Positions 40,201-53,700 of a stretch of DNA of 64,000 nt are shown piece after piece. The stretch's first letter is position 1, and each line of letters starts with the position of its first letter. The position numbers were made by a program, and so were the translations under genes. The notes beneath the pieces are model-generated. The model had not been told where the DNA came from, ran no database searches, and was given only the letters and a program-made list of their open reading frames with translations. The DNA is from Coprinus comatus. Its lineage: Eukaryota > Basidiomycota > Agaricomycetes > Agaricales > Agaricaceae. The DNA is taken from NCBI GenBank assembly GCA_034638255.1, contig JAWPGT010000003.1:1-64000 (forward strand). The letters run 5' to 3'.

Positions 40201-43200
40201 CTGCTGCTGCGTCCCACATGATACATTCGATGAATCGACTTCTCAGTAATCCAATGTCGGAGGAAACATCTTCGCATTTACGATCAGCACTCAAAGTTTG
40301 GCACTATATTTTCAAAATCATTGCTCGCTCCCGAGAACTACAAAAGGCCAAGGAGATTGGCATGGGGGGCGGTGCTACGGCAGAACATTTGGAAGGAACC
40401 TTCAAACGAGAACTTCGGTCTCATCTTGCTGAAGTGACTCGAATGATGTCTCTTACATCTCCATCCGCTGTTGGTACACAGACGATTGCGTTACAACACT
40501 TCACATCCATTCTACCGGAGTTGGTCAAAATGTTTACTATTGTTGAGCTTGTGTCTATTGCAACGACGTTTGCCAATGCCGTCACAGCCAACAAGGGAAA
40601 AATCGTGATTTGGAAGTTGATTATGTATTTGCAAATGGTCAAAGGGTTTTTGTTTGATAATGCGCAATCCCGTCCACTTCTGCTTGACGCTGTGGTTATC
40701 TGGATCAAACCACATTTCGGTCGCTATGATGAATACGCTCATACGACTTCAAACGACTCTGATGCGCTTCGTGACAACGCACGGATGACATGGCTGGAGA
40801 GTATACGAATTTGTATTACTATAATCGCCGTGATGCTTGATAAACTGCAACAGAACCTTGTTAATCTAGAAGTGCGTGCGGATCCTCGAGCCTATCGACA
40901 AGAGCAAGAAGAAGTGGATAATCTACTACCGTTGCTTCCTAGGTCAGTTTTGAGTTCCCTCTTGTGTGAACTCTATTTTAATATATAGTAGAATCCTTGA
41001 CTCTTATCGCGAACTGCAACTACCTGCTTCTCGTAAAGTCATGGAACAATCTCGTTCACAGGCGTCGATGAAAAACACCATACCAGTGGCTTTTCCAGAG
41101 TCCTATCCTTTCTCTATGCTCGCAATGCTACCGGACCCCCCACGATCCGTTGGCGTGGCGACTGTAATCCAAAAGGATTCCGATAATATGTTCATTCCTG
41201 CCCTGGGTGAAACCGCAGTTGTATTCCTTGTTTTAATCCTAGCGTCACCCGTCAAGGATGTATTCAATTTCCTGGACTCTAGTCTTCTTATCGAAGGCCG
41301 GGACAGATTTATCGCATTTCTGTCACAAGTATTCAAAGTCGCCACCTCGATTTTGGATGGCGAGGCCTTCCCAAGAACGTGGCTCAATACGAATATACTG
41401 GCGCACAAAGTCTTGATCAAATTGATGGAACCTGTTGCAACAATTCTTGAAAAAGAATTTATCCCTCCTCAAGAACAAGAGTCTGATTTTGATTCAAACT
41501 TGTGGAGAGAATGTTTTTACATGCTTCTGAGACTGCTTTCTTCGGACCAGCTTGTCATTGAGGAGTTCAGTCCACAGGTCAGTTAATCTTAACATTCTTG
41601 TTTTGTATGGCTTGCTGAAGGTGTGCACGCAGAAACGACGCGCCGTGTGGCGGCTTGCTGGTGATATCAGAGGGGAAGGTGCTAATATTCTTCTTAATCT
41701 GTGGCAGGCTCTTGGACTGTCGGAGCTGCATACAAATCCCGAGCCTCCCGTTCGATATGGGGTACGTAATCACTACTTTTTGACTATTATCTCACTCAAC
41801 ATGTTGCGACTAGGGCTACCAAGTATATCTCCATTCTCTGGTCGGACATGTCGTAAATTTATGTTTGAGCCACCACGATCAGTTGCGCAACAATGCTGTT
41901 CAAATCCTCTTTAGCATGATTGTCACAGAGTATTATCAATCCGAGCATTTCGATGGCATCGAACATGAACTTGTAACAAGATTAGATTCCCTGTTCATGT
42001 CGGAAACAAAAGGTGATGATATTTCACGAGCCTTCTTTATTAGTCATTTGCGACATCTTTTCAACATCACCGAGGTCGATGAACAACTCCGTGAACGTGT
42101 GTCGAACTTCCTTGACTCTGTTGACCTCTTCCTGGAATTATTGTTGAGCGTGCGAGATCTTCCGGAAGGCGAGGAGTTCCAGGACGATCGGGTTATGGCA
42201 ACAGTAAGCATCATTTCTCGTCAATAATATCAAATTTCTCACAAGTGTGTAGTTGAGGCTCATGAACTTCATCCGTCGTATCGGAAGGGATGAAATATAC
42301 ATCAAATATGTACACCAGTTGGTTAATGTGAGTCACCTGATGGTTAACCTTGAAGAATAAACTAAATTTCATTACTTTCAAGATGCATCTCCAATCGCAG
42401 AATTATGTGGAGGCAGCATTAACCCTAAAGTTGCATTCTGATTTACATGATTGGGATCTTAGTTCATTTGTAGGTCCGATGGAGGACCTCGGGCTGCCGC
42501 AACAATCACATTTCCATCGAAAGGAAACTCTCTGCCTCCTAATCTTGAATTATCTTGGTAAATTTTGCAAAAATGATAGCGCAACCAGATACTTATCTTG
42601 CTCCCCCAGGACAAGGCAAGGCATGGGAGACAGCAATTGAGATTTGCAAAGAACTGGCTTATCAACATTCAGAATTTACATTCAACTAGTACGGTATTCC
42701 AAATACTCTACTTTTATCATTGCACTCACGCCCGCCCAGCGCTCGCCTGTCAGAGATCTTGAGACACCAAGCAGCTCTGCTGGACCACATAGTCACCGAA
42801 CAAAGGTATTATCCTGACTATTATCGAGTGACTTTCTACGGAAATTTCCCTGCGGCCATCCGGGATAAACGGTTTATTGTGAGGGTCGTTATCTTGTTTC
42901 TGTACCTAAGATCACTAACTAGTCTAGTATCGTGGATATGAATGGGAAAAATTCGGGGCATTTTGCGAGCGGATGTTGAACAAGCATCCTGGTGCCCAAC
43001 TTTTGAAGGTTCCAGGTGATCCTCCTGTGGATATTCGCTTCGGCAATGATCAGTACATCCAGTGTACTGCTGTTACACCGGAACCTGATCGTACTACACC
43101 CATTTTCAGCAACCCCGACGTTCCCCTGGCAGTACGAACCTACTATGAGCATAGGTATGTTAACTGTCATTTGAAATCTTGACCTTTTCTTACTCAATCA

Positions 43201-44292
43201 CTTATCTAGTGCCATCAACCTGTTTAGCTCGTCGCGGCAAATCAGGAAAACAGCCCGAGATGGCACTGAAGAAATATGGCTTGAGAAAACATATCTTACT
43301 ACTGAAGAAACGTTCCCAACTGTTCTTCGTCGTTCCGAAGTCATTGGTGTCGAAATCAGGGAAATCTCACCTCTTGAAAATGCCCTCATTGAAGTAGATC
43401 AAAAAACAAAGGAACTCTCAGCGCTTCATCAGAAATATCAAGCCCTAGCTAAGACTGCACAGCATGTATCTACCAACGCCCTCGCAATGACGTTGAATAG
43501 TGCAGTGGATGCTCCTCTTAACACGGGGATTGCATCATACCGACAAATATTTTTCAACCAGGATTATATTGCCCGCAATCCTGAAAGAGCCGAACTCGTC
43601 AGCAAACTAAGAATTGCTATAGACGAACAGGTGAGTACGGAAGCATGTTTTCACTGCTGTAACTAATGCATTGTTGTGTAATAAAGGTTCGCGTTATTGA
43701 TAGCTGTCTCAAACTTCACGGTCACCTTTGTCCGCCTGAATTCATTCCTTTCCACGAAACTCTTCAAAAGTTTTTCAAAAGGAACTTTCGAGAAGAAATT
43801 CGGAGATTGGCCGTTGATGTTTCTGATTCTACGTCTCCTATCCGTTCTCCGTTATACCTTCCATCTGCAACAAATATACCAGTCACAGATATAAATCGAT
43901 TCGTTATTCCACCAATTCAAGTCGGTGGTCCAATAACCCCACCAACGCTCACTGCTCAATCACCAACGAACACGAGTAACCCAAATCTTCCTGGCACGAA
44001 ACAGCAAACACCCTTACAGCGACACCTTGCCCACCTTGCCCGTCATGGCATTACTGGAGTTGCGTCCGCACCGGGAGACATGGTTGGTAGTGATTCCACG
44101 TCTGTCGAATCACCGCGCAATTCGTTCATCAACGTGGGCAACAGTAGCATCCAGACTAACCTAGCGGCGCAAACCTCTGGTGCTTCAGTTGCGCCTTCCT
44201 ATATGGGTAGCGTTGGTTCAACCTCAATTAAGGCCCGCCTTTCTCGTTTCGGAAGTATCACTTTTGGCCGGCGCAACAATACAAATACATGA
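37206..44292 (+). CDS. DCK1: DOCK-family guanine nucleotide exchange factor (Dck1-like)
   Basis: Thirteen exons: 37206-37441, 37492-39111, 39164-40942, 40992-41577, 41621-41761, 41814-42203, 42253-42327, 42383-42557, 42610-42688, 42740-42878, 42928-43154, 43210-43630, 43687-44292. They total 6474 nt, 2157 residues. It likely activates Rho-type GTPases (Rac or Rho5) in polarity and stress signalling. An N-terminal SH3-like domain (VSLEVGDEVYAFERF...WYRGYVV) is followed by a long helical region. DHR1/C2 begins near residue 630 (FPDVVFPGDNRNELYIKLW). DHR2 is in the last third (FYGNFPAAIRDKRFIYRGYE, ALIEVDQKTKELSALHQKY). The C-terminus is Ser/Thr/Pro-rich. Frame is maintained across all junctions; the 43-bp intron 41578-41620 is the shortest. 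Confidence 0.93.
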
Positions 44293-44915
44293 CCACCCCC
44301 CTTTTCCAACATATACCAATTGTCACAACCTCCACCATGAGTTGTCGTTGTCTAATTTTATACCATTGGCTGCTGATCATCATCATCTAATTTCTCGCGG
44401 AGCCTAGTATTTACCCTTCGATTTTTCCCTCCTGTAATTTTTTTGGTTAAGTTATTTTCTGTGATTTTTTCGAGTGTATCTGTCTTTATGGAGCGACACA
44501 AACTGGATTTAGTTCTATCCCATACTACGTAAAAATATACACAGTGACTATCATGTCGGTATAAATAAGCCGTTCAGTAACATCATCAATGAAACGGGGT
44601 GAATCAATGGAACGAAAAACGAAGACTGAAGACAATAAATACAAGTGATAAGCTTAAGAAGAAAATAAGGCAGATGTTAATGCGCCAAAAACCGAAATAA
44701 CGAAACGAAATGTGAGGATAAGAGGGATTGCCCGCTCCAGACAAAATTACTATGATACAGGTACATGGGGAAACCCATATTTCAGCTCGTCTGACAAGGT
44801 ATCTTAATACAATAGGAGAGCGCAGGTCACGAGGAATACTATAGGGAAATTTGAAAGAATGGCTGTGTCAAGGAAGGAGAATGCTAAGATAATAAAACAA
44901 TCGCAGGGGTGTTGA
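44293..44915. other. Intergenic region between convergent genes
   Basis: These 623 bp hold the 3' ends of the DOCK gene and of the Medusa-like gene. The sequence is AT-rich with T-runs (near 44438). No gene, RNA or repeat was recognised. Confidence 0.6.
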
Positions 44916-46718
44916 TTACACTTGGTAATGATTGGCCATTGGGCCTAATCCGTCATCGGCTATGCCGCCAAAAGAAAATCCATCGTAGAAACGATAATCA
45001 TAAGAATTGTCGTCGTTGGAAAAATTAGGAACAGCAGTATTGCCCGAGTCAAGGGTGTCGTAGTTTGACAAGAGGCTCAGAGCATCCAACCCCAGATCGT
45101 TTGGTTTGTACTCCGTTTCCCAAGGCGCGCTAGCGGGTTCACTGGCGTGCGCATCTATGCCGTCGGTGAGAAGTGGGTAAAGCGAAGTTGATGGGGATGT
45201 GGTGAGAGGGCTAATTGCGGGTGACGAGGTGTCGGAGCCAGAAGAGGGAGAGATGAACGGGATATCATCTAGAGTTGATTCATACTTTTGAGGAATGGGG
45301 ATAGGCTCGCTGCTAGGGACGGTGGTGATCCCTAATTCGCCCTTGGTATATGGCGTTTTCAAGGGGACAACGTTTGGACTAGTAGTGCCGGGTGTATCCG
45401 CAGGCGTCGATTCTCCAGAAACCGGGGAAGATGTTGTATAGATAGACTAACAACATATAATCAATTAAAACCAGATATTACTCCTGATACAGATACACTT
45501 ACGTATTTCGACAATATCTTCTCCAATGCCTGCCCTAGAAGATTCCATTCAAAAACCTTGAGATCCTTCTCAATGTTACGCGGCTTTGGATCTGGAAACT
45601 CCATGATACGCTGGAAAAATTCTCCAAATCCAGACTTATGCTTTGATACTGTCGTCGGACGAAGGCCTTCAAGATTGCGGCGAATTCTATTCTTCTCCTC
45701 TACCGGAAATTCTCCATTGGTAAGTCGCTCCAACAGATAGATAACATCGACGGATGTAACAAAGCAGCTCTGTGTTTCTTCCCGAAATATGCAGGAAATA
45801 ACGCTGTCGCTTTCACAATACTCGTCTTGTCTGATGGGCTCACAGGAGACGATGAGTCGGCGGCCGTCTTGTACTTTGGAGAACCGAACAAGCCGGCGCC
45901 CAGATTGAAGTTCAGTAGCAGTCCAACCAGTGCATACACTGGACAATGGTGTAACAAGTTCCAAAATCGGGGTTTGTGCATACAGATTATCAAATGAATC
46001 TCCGAGAGACACATTCTTAGTACGCATCAGAGACTGAGATTTGATGCGACGTTGGAGGCGTAGATTGTTGGGTTGAGGGAAAGTAATACCAGTCGGAGAG
46101 ATAGGAGATTTGGACAATTGGCGATATGTAGCTGAGCGGCGGCGTATACCGATTGTTTCTGGGAGGGAAGAGGGGATCTGCAGCCTAGGAGGCCGCCTGG
46201 CCGTAATGTTGCGTTCTTTGGGCGAAGCAAGGTCTATAAAAGCGCATTTATTTAGACAACTTGCACAGATACAAAATGGAACGGTACTGACCGGACGACC
46301 AATAGGAAAACTCGCCAAAGATAACAGAATCTAACACGTCGCTGTTTTCGTTGAGGGCCTGAATTTGCAACAGAACTTTTATGTCCAACTGGGGATCACA
46401 TGCAGGGATGTTGGCATCTAGCTGCCAACGGCCATAGGAAAAGTTTGGGAGCTCGCGGACTTTGGTTGCGATTGCTTTGTGGCCGACAACAAGACGGACA
46501 TACATTGCGTCAGCCACATCTGGTTGAAAATGAATGCGGACGGTAATTGGAACGCCACGCTCGCCCTCTGAAGGGGTGTAGCCGAGAACATGGATCGTAC
46601 CGAGAGGGGAGACGACGACGTTTGAAGGACAGGGAGAAGCCGTGGGGTCAAAGGGAAAGGACGAGAGAGAGGCTGGATCAGCGGTAGGTGGGCAGGAGGG
46701 ACGGGAGGCTGCGAGCAT
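44916..46718 (-). CDS. Medusa (MedA)-like developmental regulator, DUF7082
   Basis: Three exons, 46292-46718, 45503-46233 and 44916-45446, sum to 1689 nt (562 residues). An N-terminal immunoglobulin-like region (LGYTPSEGERGVPITVRIHF ... FSYGRWQLDANIP) precedes a basic linker. The conserved C-terminal domain has SCIFREETQSCFVTSVDVIY, then EEKNRIRRNLEGLRPTTVSK and IEKDLKVFEWNLLGQALEKI, features of fungal Medusa/Med1 proteins that control conidiation, adhesion and virulence. The tail is Ser/Thr/Pro- and Asp-rich. I chose MLAASRP as start; ATGs upstream lie in a T-rich leader. Confidence 0.7.
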
Positions 46719-47228
46719 GGCAGGGATGATAAATAGCTGGGAAATCCCAGGAAATAAATAAAACAGAAGAGAAGAGAGAAGAAAGGAGCACATCTCTCTC
46801 AACATCTCCTCCATATTTATCCACAAACCACACCGATCCAGCTCGCTTCCGTCACATTACGTCAGCCCCCAATGACGCACTTCATCCTCCGCAGCCCCTA
46901 GGCACCCGTCCCCGTCCCCCCCGTCCCGACCTTGTTCTCCTATCCATGTATCAGACAGAGCTCATCCTCTCCGTCCCCACACAGCACACCCCCAACGCAA
47001 GCCTCTGCACCCGCAATGCCTTGATAGGCGTACAGGCTGACCGACAACAAGACAGCCCGCCTTGTATGAAATGATCGCTCCCAGTCCGATCATTGCTCCG
47101 AGAATAAGCCACCCAGCGGATCAAAGCTGCCCATAAGTATATTTCTATATTAGATTACATCATCAACATATTCGAGACATACCCTATAGTCAACTCAATG
47201 CTGTCATTCGCCCTAAAGCATGATCGTC
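46719..47228. other. Intergenic region upstream of the Medusa-like gene
   Basis: A C-rich tract (46890-47010) and the promoter of the minus-strand Medusa-like gene lie on the left, and the 3' end of MED27 on the right. I see no gene or RNA. Confidence 0.55.
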
Positions 47229-48332
47229 GGTTTATTGATCTTGCCGACAGGTAATATGTCGCGCTTCCCAGTGTCCATTCTCTTCTTTATTACTCTCATT
47301 CCACATTCGCACCACTGGAGGCACATGACCTTCGGTTGACAATACCCGTCCACACCCAATGCATCGGTCAACAAATAGATTGTCATATGCTCCAAGTAAA
47401 CTCTAAACATGAAATGTAGCCCAAGCCTCATATGTCAGTGTTTAAACCCATTTTAAGCACATTTTACTAACCATTACACTTTGAAATGAAATGTTGGGGT
47501 GCAAATGCAGCACTCGCGAAAATTGTTGCGACAAGTTCTGATGTACAGTGTAATCCGACTGCAGGTGCGGTGCTTTCTAAACATTTCAAATCGTCAATGC
47601 TGCACACTCCACACACAACTAAATGCAGCCACTAACTCTTTCGCGCGGTGAGAATGCAGACAGATTTTCCACCACGATTGTGCCATTCGGACCTAAATAG
47701 CCTACAGTAATGAACACCGTCACCACATCTGGAATCAAGAACCTCAGAAGTGTCGGGTGCTCCGACTTTGGTTCGTCCATTGTGCGTCGCCAAATATGCA
47801 ACTTGTTCTTCTTCCCTTGGTTGTGCTCTTTGGCAAAACTTAGCAGTTCCTCTGCGCCCAAAGGTGCTGCACTTCCAATAGATGGGAAAGCACAGGGTTC
47901 ACATGGTGCTGTCGCTATGTATGGCTGGGGAGAAGCGGGAGAAGCCGGTCTTCTAGACACAAGAAAAGATAATAAAGTCAGCTATCTTCATTCTAGGGTG
48001 CAAACCCGTCTTCAGCACATAATGACCCGAATTGGAACTCACCTCCGTTTTCGATTCTCCCGCCTGGCATTAGAATTTATCTCTGTGGTATCGCTACGTA
48101 GGCTGACTTGTGCGGACTGCAAGGCCTCTTGGATAGTATCGGATCGGATGTTTTCTGCGACGTCTTTCAGTTGCTGGAATTCGGCGCCCAAGCCCATAAA
48201 CGAAATGCCATTGGATACGGGAGACTTGAGCAGAGTAGCGGGGATCTGCCTTAGATGTTGAACACTACTGTACAAGTCCGTGAGATCATGGATTCGCTTC
48301 TGGAGACTTTGGATATCAGACGTAGACTGCAT
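47229..48332 (-). CDS. MED27: Mediator complex subunit 27
   Basis: Four exons, 48043-48332, 47637-47952, 47472-47576 and 47229-47402, sum to 885 nt (294 residues). Med27 is a tail subunit of Mediator, bridging activators and RNA polymerase II. The N-terminus is a coiled coil (DIQSLQKRIHDLTDLYSSVQ) followed by LRQIPATLLKSPV. The last exon gives the Cys/His-rich Med27 end: SLLGAYDNLFVDRCIGCGRV, EGHVPPVVRMW and WEARHITCRQ. Introns of 90, 60 and 69 bp are longer than the local norm. A 72-codon open frame in another phase over the last exon is a shadow. The gene lies 73 bp downstream of its minus-strand neighbour's stop. Confidence 0.88.
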
Positions 48333-48405
48333 CGTTAGCAGAGGGTAGACAAGAAAACGATGGGGAACCAGGCCTTTGCCAAATAGAGGCAAATATATTA
48401 GTTAA

Positions 48406-49135
48406 CTACTGGTCTGACCATGTGCCTATGCCTACAAGACCTCCCCATTCAGATGTTTCTCCTTGCACAATACGTCCCAAGAGAAAGAACACTACAAGAG
48501 GTGCAGTGGTTGGGGAACTGACTCGGAAACAGTGTCTGTTATCCAGTTTGAGTAGTTTCTGTACAAGAGCATCCACTTCCCGGTGCTTGACTTTATCCGC
48601 TAGGGTTGAGGGCAATGTGCTCTTATAAGACGACAATTCCACCCTCGCCACCTGCAAGGTCTCAGATACCGAACAAGTGTGTTTCACATTCACTTACCTT
48701 TGCTCCCTGTGCTATCCAGGATGTGAGCTCCAGGGCACCCAGCACATTCTCTTCCTTGCCCGGACCATAATCCCCTTGCCCCAGCCACAAAGCAACATCA
48801 CCAGTGTCATCACTTTCACTTCCTTCACCAGCAAGGATGCTCGAGCAAAATAGCGACTCCGCTGATTTGTTCGCAAGGACTGCAATATCCCGCAAATAAT
48901 GCTGTACTCTCTCTCCCGGCACTCCTGCACGCTGGGCATGAGGAGGAAGAATCAAAAGCTGATCAGCAATGAAAGTTGACAGAGATCCGTCTTGGTCAAA
49001 GGCACGCTGGATCTCGGTCAGCGTGAGCACCGTTGCTGCAACTGCTGCCTTTGACGGTGCAGACAGAGGCAGAGATGCATGGTCGCCGATCGCATCGACT
49101 ACCTCACCAATATTGGATACGTTGATAAGGTCCAT
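48406..49135 (-). CDS. Unrecognised conserved-looking protein
   Basis: Two exons, 48698-49135 and 48406-48651, with a 46-bp intron, give 227 residues. The protein is mostly helical and lacks signal or membrane segments. Features are a leading DLINVSNIGEVVDAIGDH, an acidic segment (GEGSESDDTGD) and the C-terminal end EWGGLVGIGTWSDQ. I cannot assign a family. The tandem arrangement with MED27 in the same orientation is close, but there is no overlap or shared-promoter evidence. Confidence 0.7.
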
Positions 49136-49389
49136 TGTACAGCTATATATCTTATCAATCTTGCGTTAGCACAAACACCAGACAAACACCCTCTCTCCCG
49201 CACGTGTGTCATTGCACGTGACCCAGCGTCGAAAAATCGACCAAAGCAATATGTATTCGCTGGACAACAACCAACACTTGGCGCGTCTGAATGCTGCGTT
49301 CTCTTGCTCATGATGCGGTGGTCTGCAGGTTGACATGTTCCCTCATATTTATATAACTGGTCTGACCTTACTTTAGACGTTTAACTTGC

Positions 49390-50729
49390 ATGCCGAGCCG
49401 CTCGACGACTTTCTACCGGTCTATCTCATGCCATGAACGTACCGTCCTCAAACCTGCTTTCATTCACGCTCGCTTGCTTTCTACCCCCCGCTCAACATCT
49501 GATTTAAACTCCAAACAAACTTCGGACATTCCCCCACCACATACTCTCCAACAACGCAAGCACAAAGTTGGTCTGAGACCTGCTCCTATCAAACCTGCCC
49601 GACCTTCCACAATATCCGCAAGCCATGGGCCAATAAACCCCGCTCAACCACTGCCTAAATCTCCCACAGTGTCCCCAGTGTCCCCTCCCCTCAATGAAAT
49701 AAAGGAGACGACCAACCGCGACATTCAAGAAGCAGAAGCTCATGGCATCCTCGCTCCACCCCCTCCAGATGCAAACTGGTTTAAACGAACGCTACATAAG
49801 GGTATCCAGCTTGCTGTATGTTTTTCTGCTTCCTCTGCGACATATTTACACTTACGTCCGCTAGAAATTCTACTTCCGTGGTGTGAAACTCATTTTTACC
49901 CGTCGACGTATGATTGCCGAGATTCGCGCCAGAATAAAGGCAGGTGGTCCTCCCTTGACTCGGGCAGAGTTCAGGTTTATCCATATTCAAAGGGATGATG
50001 TAAACAAGTACGTATATTGGTTTTGCTGTGTATCACTACTCAACATCCTCAAGGGTCATCCCCTTCATAATTATCGCCCTTCTCTTGGAAGAAATCATCC
50101 CTCTCATTGCTATCTATGCCCCTTCTTTTCTCCCTTCCACTTGCATTCTCCCTTCGCAACAGCAACGCATTCAGGAGAAGAAGTTGCAGAAGGCTATAGG
50201 CTACGCCTATAACTATTCTGGTGTATTTGCTAGTCTTAAGGAAAAGGAAAATCCAGCCGGCTATCTCTCGATCGATGCTATTCGTGCTCAAGAGACACCA
50301 ACAGCGATATGCGGGTAAGTCATGTAGCCATCTTGCAAACGCCAGCTGCTAATATCATTTTTAATTTCAAGTCTCCTGGGTCTCCCCACATATGGCATTG
50401 ATACCCTTCGGATACACCGTATCCGTCGTCACCTTAAATTCCTGGCAGAAGACGATCATCTACTATTGCAAGACAGATCTGTGTTGTCAGAAAAAGAGGT
50501 CACAGAAGCGCTAGAAGAACGTGGGCTGTAAGTGATATGACGTGCGATTTACACCTATAACGGATATTGATTGATTTAAAATAGAGTGGCGCAGCAATTA
50601 TTGTCACTCAAATCGAAACAAGCCAAACTCGATTGGTGGCTAAACAGCATTCAATCCTCCAACGCGAATAATGCTCTTGCAAGACGCCTTTGTTTGTTGA
50701 CACAGCATTCTGCCAAACTCCATTCTTAA
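49390..50729 (+). CDS. LETM1-domain mitochondrial inner-membrane protein
   Basis: Five exons, 49390-49815, 49865-50007, 50054-50314, 50372-50527 and 50585-50729, sum to 1131 nt (376 residues). The N-terminus is a mitochondrial presequence (Arg/Ser-rich), followed by a Pro-rich linker. The LETM1 ribosome-binding-like domain begins with FYFRGVKLIFTRR, then LTRAEFRFIHIQRDDVNK|VIPFIIIALLLEEIIPL (membrane segment over the intron), APSFLPSTC, and a helical C-terminus. Family members (Letm1, Mdm38, LETMD1) act in mitochondrial ion exchange and ribosome docking. It is short, closer to LETMD1-type proteins. Its stop is 24 bp from that of the convergent SKI3 gene. Confidence 0.82.
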
Positions 50730-50753
50730 TTACTTAATTCTATCCCTAATATG

Positions 50754-53700
50754 CTATTCCTGATGTAGAAGACTAATTTGAGACCTTATGTATGCAAGCG
50801 ATTCCCATGTCTGAACATTGGAGGGTCGAAGCATAATCGCCCTCTGCGCCTCGCGTAGGCTATTCTTTTGGTTTTCCGCACTGGCCTCCTCGCACAGTGC
50901 AAAGGCATGAAGAATCAGTGCATTTGCTGTGGAAGAGAGATCATCCTTGTCCCCAGAAATCGCATCACTAAGTATCGCAAGGGCCCCTTGCCGTTCGCCC
51001 TTTCGCAACAAAAGAGTCGCAAGCTGTAGGCGTGGTTCAACTTTCCAGGGTTCTGCGATGACTTCCTTCTGAGCAATCGATATCGCTTCGTCGATTTTAC
51101 CCTAACAATAAACATGATGAAATGATGACGATATTGTGAAAGACAAAAAAAAACGAACTTCGCCAAGGTTGTGTTGTACAAGTAGATAATTGATATCCTT
51201 TTCCGAGTCTAATTCGTGCCGTTGGTTTATCGGCAGTGCAAGTACTTCTGTAAGCGCTGCGTCAACCAAATTGTCATCATTGGTCAAGATACCCATCCCC
51301 GCCAAAGTGTTGATTGCAACCAAATTTTCAGGTTCCACAGCAATACTAGGGTTTTTAATGATTGAACTAGCTATTAGAACATGATTAACTCACTGCTCCA
51401 AAAGCTGTGTTTTTGCTGCTTCTCTTGTATCCTCTGTCCCCAAGGCCCAGAGTGTCTGTGCAAGTAGAACTGTGATAGATCCCTTCATAGTCAAATCACT
51501 CCCCGCGACAGCCAAAGCTGCTTGTGAAGAATCCAATGAAGCTTGATAGTCCTCCTTCAAAAAATGAGCCAAAGCAGAACCCAAATATATCTGAACACGT
51601 AAGTTCTTTGACTGCTTTTCGGTTTCAGTAATACCCTCGCCTTCTTCTTCGGGTAGTAAGCAAAGAGCGCTTTGAAACGACTCAATAGCGCGATCATATT
51701 CACCGGATGATAGTGCCAATCTTCCTAGTGTCGTATTGGCAATAGTAAATTGCCTCTCCACTTCTGCAGTCTCGGACTCTTCATATAATGCTTCAAGGAT
51801 AGTGATAGCACGGGTTACTAGACTGATTGCGAGTTGAATATGACCAATATTTTCACATATGAGGGCGAACAGGTGTAATCCGGCAGCATCGTTTGGCCGT
51901 TGGGAACAGTATCGATCCAGAGCAAAGAAGCAGGGAACCAGGTCAAAATCACGTTCCGTCCGTCGCCTTGGTACTTTTGATTCATAAAACACTTGAAGTG
52001 CATATTTGATGTCGATGTCCGGCTATACACCTAATTAGACCGTTTCCACATATGAAAGTGAGTAGGAAGCCTCACAAGACTAGTGGTTAATGTGGTGGCA
52101 TACGTCAACAACGCATGTGCGTCAGATCCATTACCATTGGCAGTTGCGATTAGAGCTTGACCGAGCCATGCAAGAGCATGATCGGGGTCGAGAAGCTGAG
52201 CTCGATACAATGCATCATTTGCCAACTGTAAATCGCCATGATGGTAATACAAGAACCCAAGATTGGTCCAAGATGTGATATTCTAGGCAAAAATGGGCCA
52301 AATGAATCAGTAGTAATATACTTATACTTATCCCCAGTTATCTTACTTTCGGATCCAAATCGAGCGCTTTGATATATGCGTGTTGTGCGGTCTTCGGGCG
52401 TTCCAAAAAATGGATATTCCCATAAAAATTCCAGTAGAGTGTATTGGATGGGTCCTCCTTCAAGGCATTTGTAATAGAATCAACAATGATCTTATCTGTG
52501 TCGCTTCCTGGGGTCGAGTGTTTGCTTTTCCAACGTTTTACTGCTATCGCAAGATCATACCAAGCACTTCCCCGCACCGCACCAGACGACGCACTGGAAG
52601 TAATACGTAGATTGCTTACATGCGAGCATATTTCCAAGAGGATAGCGCTCCCAGAAGATCCAGACTCGGAGACAAGCGGCAACTGCATTGGCCCGGTATG
52701 TTCGACTGACAGAAGTGCCTTGAGAAGATTTATTGTATTGTCACTCCTTATGCGATCGTGCAAAAGGGGGCACATGGAGAGATGGAAGGTGGCATCCGAG
52801 ATGAATTTCCAGGCTAATCCTCTAAAGCCAGGGTATTTCTTTATGATCTGTATAGCAACGTCCAGAGTATTCAAGAACGACGCTTCTGCTCGCAAACGAT
52901 ATCCTTCGTGGAACTCCATGCAACCAAGAGATAGATGTGATTGGGCCAATGAAGTAAGAGCAATCAATTCATCGGGACGACTGTCTAACAGAGTTCTGAA
53001 GATTTGTATAGCCTCCTGGAATAAGCTCAGTCGGTGCTTGATTTCGCCGATCAGGAGAGAACAAGTCCAATTTTCAGTGTCCAGCTCTAAGGCATGATGT
53101 AGTGCTTTTATTGCAGCAGTGTGTCTTCCTGCTTTTCCGTACGCTTCGCCAAGCCTTGTCCAAGTTAAAGCATCTTCAGGTTCTGCTTTGAGGGCTATTT
53201 GAAAAGCCTGGATAGCTGGGTCATGATTGTGGCGGTCCTAGTAGCAGGGGCTCAGATAAAATACACATGGATCTCTCCAATCACATACCATTTCAATAAT
53301 TCCAATTGCTTTCCACGCCCATGCATTTGTAGGTGTAAACTTGATCACACTGGTTCCGGAGTCCTTGACTCCAGCATCCACCCCTCCTTCACCCTCAATC
53401 GTGCGCCTGGCGACAACTTCAACAAGATCCCATTCAGAATCTTCCGCAAATCCCTCCGCGAGTTTCCTCGCGGCCACATTTTCCCTAGGATCCAACTCGA
53501 ATGCTTTTTGGAAACATTTGGAAGCTCGAACAGGGTCTGGCGGAGAGGAAACTTCGGCATAGTAGGAACCCAAAGCCGTAAATGCCGGTGCGAAGGTAGA
53601 GTCTCGTTTAAGAGCATCGATAAAGTAAGCATATGCTGCTTCCCGTTTATTTCCTAAAGAAATTCAGTGCTTCGTCGGAAATAAAGACGAACCTGGTACA

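Noticed and set aside
47213..47431. 72-codon minus-strand open frame as a separate gene or the MED27 end
   Set aside because: The alternative phase over the same bases gives the Cys/His-rich Med27 C-terminus after a proper acceptor.
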